Assembly: GCA_015492195.1 (NCBI GenBank) | Contig: WGFP01000053.1 | Coordinates: 1 to 16,737, forward strand | Reading direction: 5' to 3' | From: Acidiferrobacterales bacterium | GTDB taxonomy: Bacteria; Pseudomonadota; Gammaproteobacteria; Acidiferrobacterales; Sulfurifustaceae | Length of the DNA: 16,737 nt | Part shown: positions 14,981 through 16,737 of the stretch, in pieces | Layout of the letters: each line of letters opens with the position of its first letter | Position numbering within the stretch: position 1 is the stretch's first letter | Made by a program: the position numbers and the translations under genes | Notes under the pieces: generated by a model | What the model was told of the DNA's origin: nothing | Databases searched by the model: none | The model's input: the letters and a program-made list of their open reading frames with translations, nothing else

Positions 14981-15856
14981 TTCCGTATCTCTGGACGCTT
15001 GCTTTTCAGCCTTGCGTTCTATTTCGGTCGACAACTTTAATTCGGCCAACTCCGCTTCATCGGTCGGCCGTTGCGCCGTAACCATGGCAATGTCGGCGAT
15101 GAGTTCCTTCTTGTACTTCCAGAAAAGATCAGCCGTCCGCGTTGTCGGGCCGCTCCGCGGTCGCGGGAGTTCATTCTTTACCACTTTGTAGATGCCGCCC
15201 GGCGGACGGCTGAAGACAACGATTCTGTCGGACAGATAAACGGCTTCATCGATATCATGGGTGATGAACAGGACCGTCTGTCCCAGCTCGTCCCAGATCC
15301 GCAGCAACTCATCGTTCATGCTTTCCCGGGTGATGGCATCCAGGGCCCCGAAAGGCTCATCCATCAGTAACAGAGTGGGTTCCATGGCAAGACAGCGGGC
15401 GAGAGACACGCGTTGTTGCATGCCGCCGGAAAGGCGAAGCACCAGATAGTTCTCGAATCCGCTCAGCCCCACCAGATCAAAGTAACGCTGCGCCCGTTCC
15501 CGCCGTTCCTTAGGCGGCATGCCGCTCATCCGTAGTCCGAACTCCACGTTCTCGATGGCTGAGAGCCAGGGAAAAAGCGTGGCGGCCTGGAACACATACC
15601 CAAGATTCGGGTCTTCCGGCGCAATGGGTTTTCCTCTCAACCGCACGCTGCCCCGTTCGGGGCTGTAGAATCCGGATAGTAGATTGAGCAGAGTGGTTTT
15701 ACCGCAGCCGGAGGGACCGATCACGGCTAGAAATTCGCCCGGCCTTACGTCAAGATTAAGTCCCTCGAAAATGGACAGCTTTCCCCCGTAGGAATAATGG
15801 AGGTTTTCGATAATGAGGTTGTCGCCGCCGATACGCTCTACCGCCCGTTCCGCCAT
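14975..15856 (-). CDS. ABC importer ATP-binding protein, SsuB/TauB type
   Basis: A 293-residue ATPase that powers the importer from the cytoplasmic face of the membrane. All nucleotide-binding motifs are present: Walker A GPSGCGKTT (47-55), Q-loop at Gln90 (YVFQAATLFPW), signature LSGGMQQRV (142-150), Walker B LLLMDEPFGALD (162-173) and the H-loop His200 (FITHDIDEAV). The TLFPW and MDEPFGALD wording is typical of the nitrate/sulfonate/taurine group. The C-terminus carries about 30 extra charged residues (ELAELKLSTEIERKAEKQAS) that look helical and have no assigned role. ATG 15854-15856 has GGAGG at 4-5 bases spacing. It is the first gene of the operon ATPase, binding protein, permease, DUF3604. 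Confidence 0.92.
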   Translation of the reverse strand: MAERAVERIGGDNLIIENLHYSYGGKLSIFEGLNLDVRPGEFLAVIGPSGCGKTTLLNLLSGFYSPERGSVRLRGKPIAPEDPNLGYVFQAATLFPWLSAIENVEFGLRMSGMPPKERRERAQRYFDLVGLSGFENYLVLRLSGGMQQRVSLARCLAMEPTLLLMDEPFGALDAITRESMNDELLRIWDELGQTVLFITHDIDEAVYLSDRIVVFSRPPGGIYKVVKNELPRPRSGPTTRTADLFWKYKKELIADIAMVTAQRPTDEAELAELKLSTEIERKAEKQASRDTEN

Positions 15857-16177
15857 ATTTCCTCCATTCGCTCCATCAGTATTGTTGGATGGACGCCGTC
15901 CCTGTCGCGCCCACTGACCTTTGTGGTACAGGATTAACCCCGGCAGACGCCGCTTTTCCTTTGGTTCAATACCGTGAAAATGCTAGTGCGTTGGACCGGC
16001 ACGAGACTGTCAGCCAGCCGACAGTCGGTAAAAAATTCGCGAGGGGCCGTAAATAAGCCTGCTCAGGCCGAATGACCGTTGAAGTTAATCAGGCCTCACG
16101 GTATTTCCAAGACTTTAAATTAGGAACCGCGGGTTATTCCTTGAATTAAAGTATTTCAGCGTTCCGTCAATAAAATA

Positions 16178-16205
16178 TTTGATTGGGTAAATTTGATTGG
16201 ATAAA
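16178..16205. repeat. Two head-to-tail copies of a 14-bp motif
   Basis: TTTGATTGGGTAAA (16178-16191) is followed directly by TTTGATTGGATAAA (16192-16205), differing at one base. Each copy contains TTGAT, the half-site of FNR-type boxes, but no ATCAA arm follows. It could be a regulator binding array, or a slippage duplication. Confidence 0.6.
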
Positions 16206-16331
16206 TAGGGCGAAGTGTGAATTTCTCTAAGTAAGATCCTGTTTTCTTGGAGAAAGTCTTCCTTGATTTTGGCATATCCGGCGTTCCTCCTGAAGGCGCT
16301 ATTTTTTTGGATATATTTCTTAAATATTTTT

Positions 16332-16337
16332 TATAAT
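16332..16337 (+). promoter_or_regulatory. Candidate -10 box for the Crp/Fnr gene
   Basis: A perfect TATAAT lies in an AT-rich stretch about 130 bases before the ATG of the regulator gene. The -35 is weak; TTGGAT at 16307-16312 would need a 19-base spacer. Activator-dependent expression would fit. Confidence 0.35.
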
Positions 16338-16467
16338 CCGGTTATTGTAAGCGAGAATTGACCGGTTGCAAGGCGCGTCCGCCAAGGCATGTCTCTCGGC
16401 GTATCAGAATTTGCCGGAAGAGGGCGGAGTGCGCGCGTTGACGTCTCAAACCGCCCAAGAGCCGCCC

Positions 16468-16737
16468 ATGAACGATGCATGGTTTATACCGCCTTCGGAC
16501 TTTCTCTCGAGAATGAAGGAGGAAGATCGCGTCGAATTGCTGTCGATTTCCCAAAAGCAGTCCTTTGCCAGAAATGATTTTATCTTCCAGGCGGGTTCGC
16601 CGGGAAACAATGTCTATATCCTGTTTAAGGGGCGGATGAAGATCTACCAGTTATCCCCGCTTGGCAAAGAAATTATTATGTGGTTCTGCTTTCCGGGAGA
16701 GGTCTTCGGGCTGACGGAAATATCGCGCGGAGGAAGG
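16468..16737 (+). CDS. Crp/Fnr-family transcriptional regulator (3' end missing)
   Basis: The frame runs off the right edge of the window, giving 90 residues from ATG 16468. They match the N-terminal sensor domain of Crp/Fnr regulators: FLSRMKEEDRVELLSISQKQ (lead helix), SFARNDFIFQAGSPGNNVYI (the beta-roll with the FxxGxxxxxxY pattern), LFKGRMKIYQLSPLGKEII and WFCFPGEVFGLTEIS (matching the FxxGExFGE pattern of the cNMP-binding domain). The DNA-binding helix-turn-helix lies outside. No N-terminal Fe-S cysteine cluster as in FNR is visible; a single Cys lies in WFCFPGE. The frame is open upstream to 16351, and GTG 16429, with AGAGG 5 bases before it, is an alternative start. It diverges from the importer-DUF3604 operon and is its likely regulator, by position only. 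Confidence 0.85.
   Translation, partial: MNDAWFIPPSDFLSRMKEEDRVELLSISQKQSFARNDFIFQAGSPGNNVYILFKGRMKIYQLSPLGKEIIMWFCFPGEVFGLTEISRGGR

Larger units (their letters stand above)
15857..16467. other. 611-bp divergent control region, importer operon and Crp/Fnr gene
   Basis: No gene is supported here. Contents include a perfect inverted repeat GACTGTC (16005-16011) with GACAGTC (16020-16026), a 14-bp tandem repeat at 16178-16205, an AT-rich stretch from about 16130 to 16350, and a TATAAT box at 16332-16337 on the plus strand. The importer promoter on the minus strand is not obvious. The length and symmetry suggest regulatory sites for one or both divergent transcripts. Confidence 0.5.

Noticed and set aside
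16270..16308. Terminator-like GGCGTTC...GAAGGCGC followed by a T-run
   Set aside because: The arms pair only with a bulge and mismatches, so the stem is weak, and no gene ends upstream on that strand.

Overview
The window looks like a piece of a free-living, fairly GC-rich proteobacterial chromosome, most likely a gammaproteobacterium. The main reason is a ubiH-ubiI style pair of ubiquinone hydroxylases at the left end. Organism identity is an inference. I see no rRNA, tRNA, CRISPR array, insertion sequence or phage gene.

Layout. (1) 1-2109, plus strand: the C-terminal two thirds of a UbiH-like FAD monooxygenase and a complete UbiI/UbiF-like paralogue, separated by a perfect 16-bp inverted repeat. 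A second imperfect palindromic element (2119-2235) and a short hairpin fill the convergent gap that follows. (2) 4725-2281 and 5560-4799, minus strand: a large membrane protein with a spermidine-synthase-like methyltransferase-fold core, preceded by a protein-L-isoaspartate methyltransferase that appears to be exported. (3) 9000-5799, minus strand: three tandem paralogous periplasmic binding proteins of the PhnD-like (phosphate/phosphonate) superfamily with no permease or ATPase beside them, ending in a strong rho-independent terminator at 5726-5757. (4) 9423-10304, plus strand: a ModA-like type II binding protein without a signal peptide, divergent from the PhnD-like triplet. (5) 15856-10361, minus strand: an ABC importer of the SsuABC/TauABC/NMT1 type in the order ATPase, binding protein, permease, followed by a 794-residue DUF3604/PHP-like metallohydrolase. 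(6) 16468 to the right edge, plus strand: the N-terminal cyclic-nucleotide-binding-like domain of a Crp/Fnr regulator, divergent from the importer across about 610 bp.

How the parts may work together. The importer and the DUF3604 enzyme read as one uptake-and-hydrolysis unit, with the Crp/Fnr protein as the obvious candidate regulator; the substrate cannot be read from sequence. The PhnD-like triplet and its cytoplasmic binding-protein neighbour form a separate cluster made only of binding proteins, which suggests sensing or scavenging for transporters encoded elsewhere. Conserved ribosome-binding sites, a shared cysteine pair and near-identical core motifs show the three PhnD-like genes arose by duplication. 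The most notable candidates for something undescribed are this binding-protein-only cluster and the importer-DUF3604-Crp/Fnr unit.
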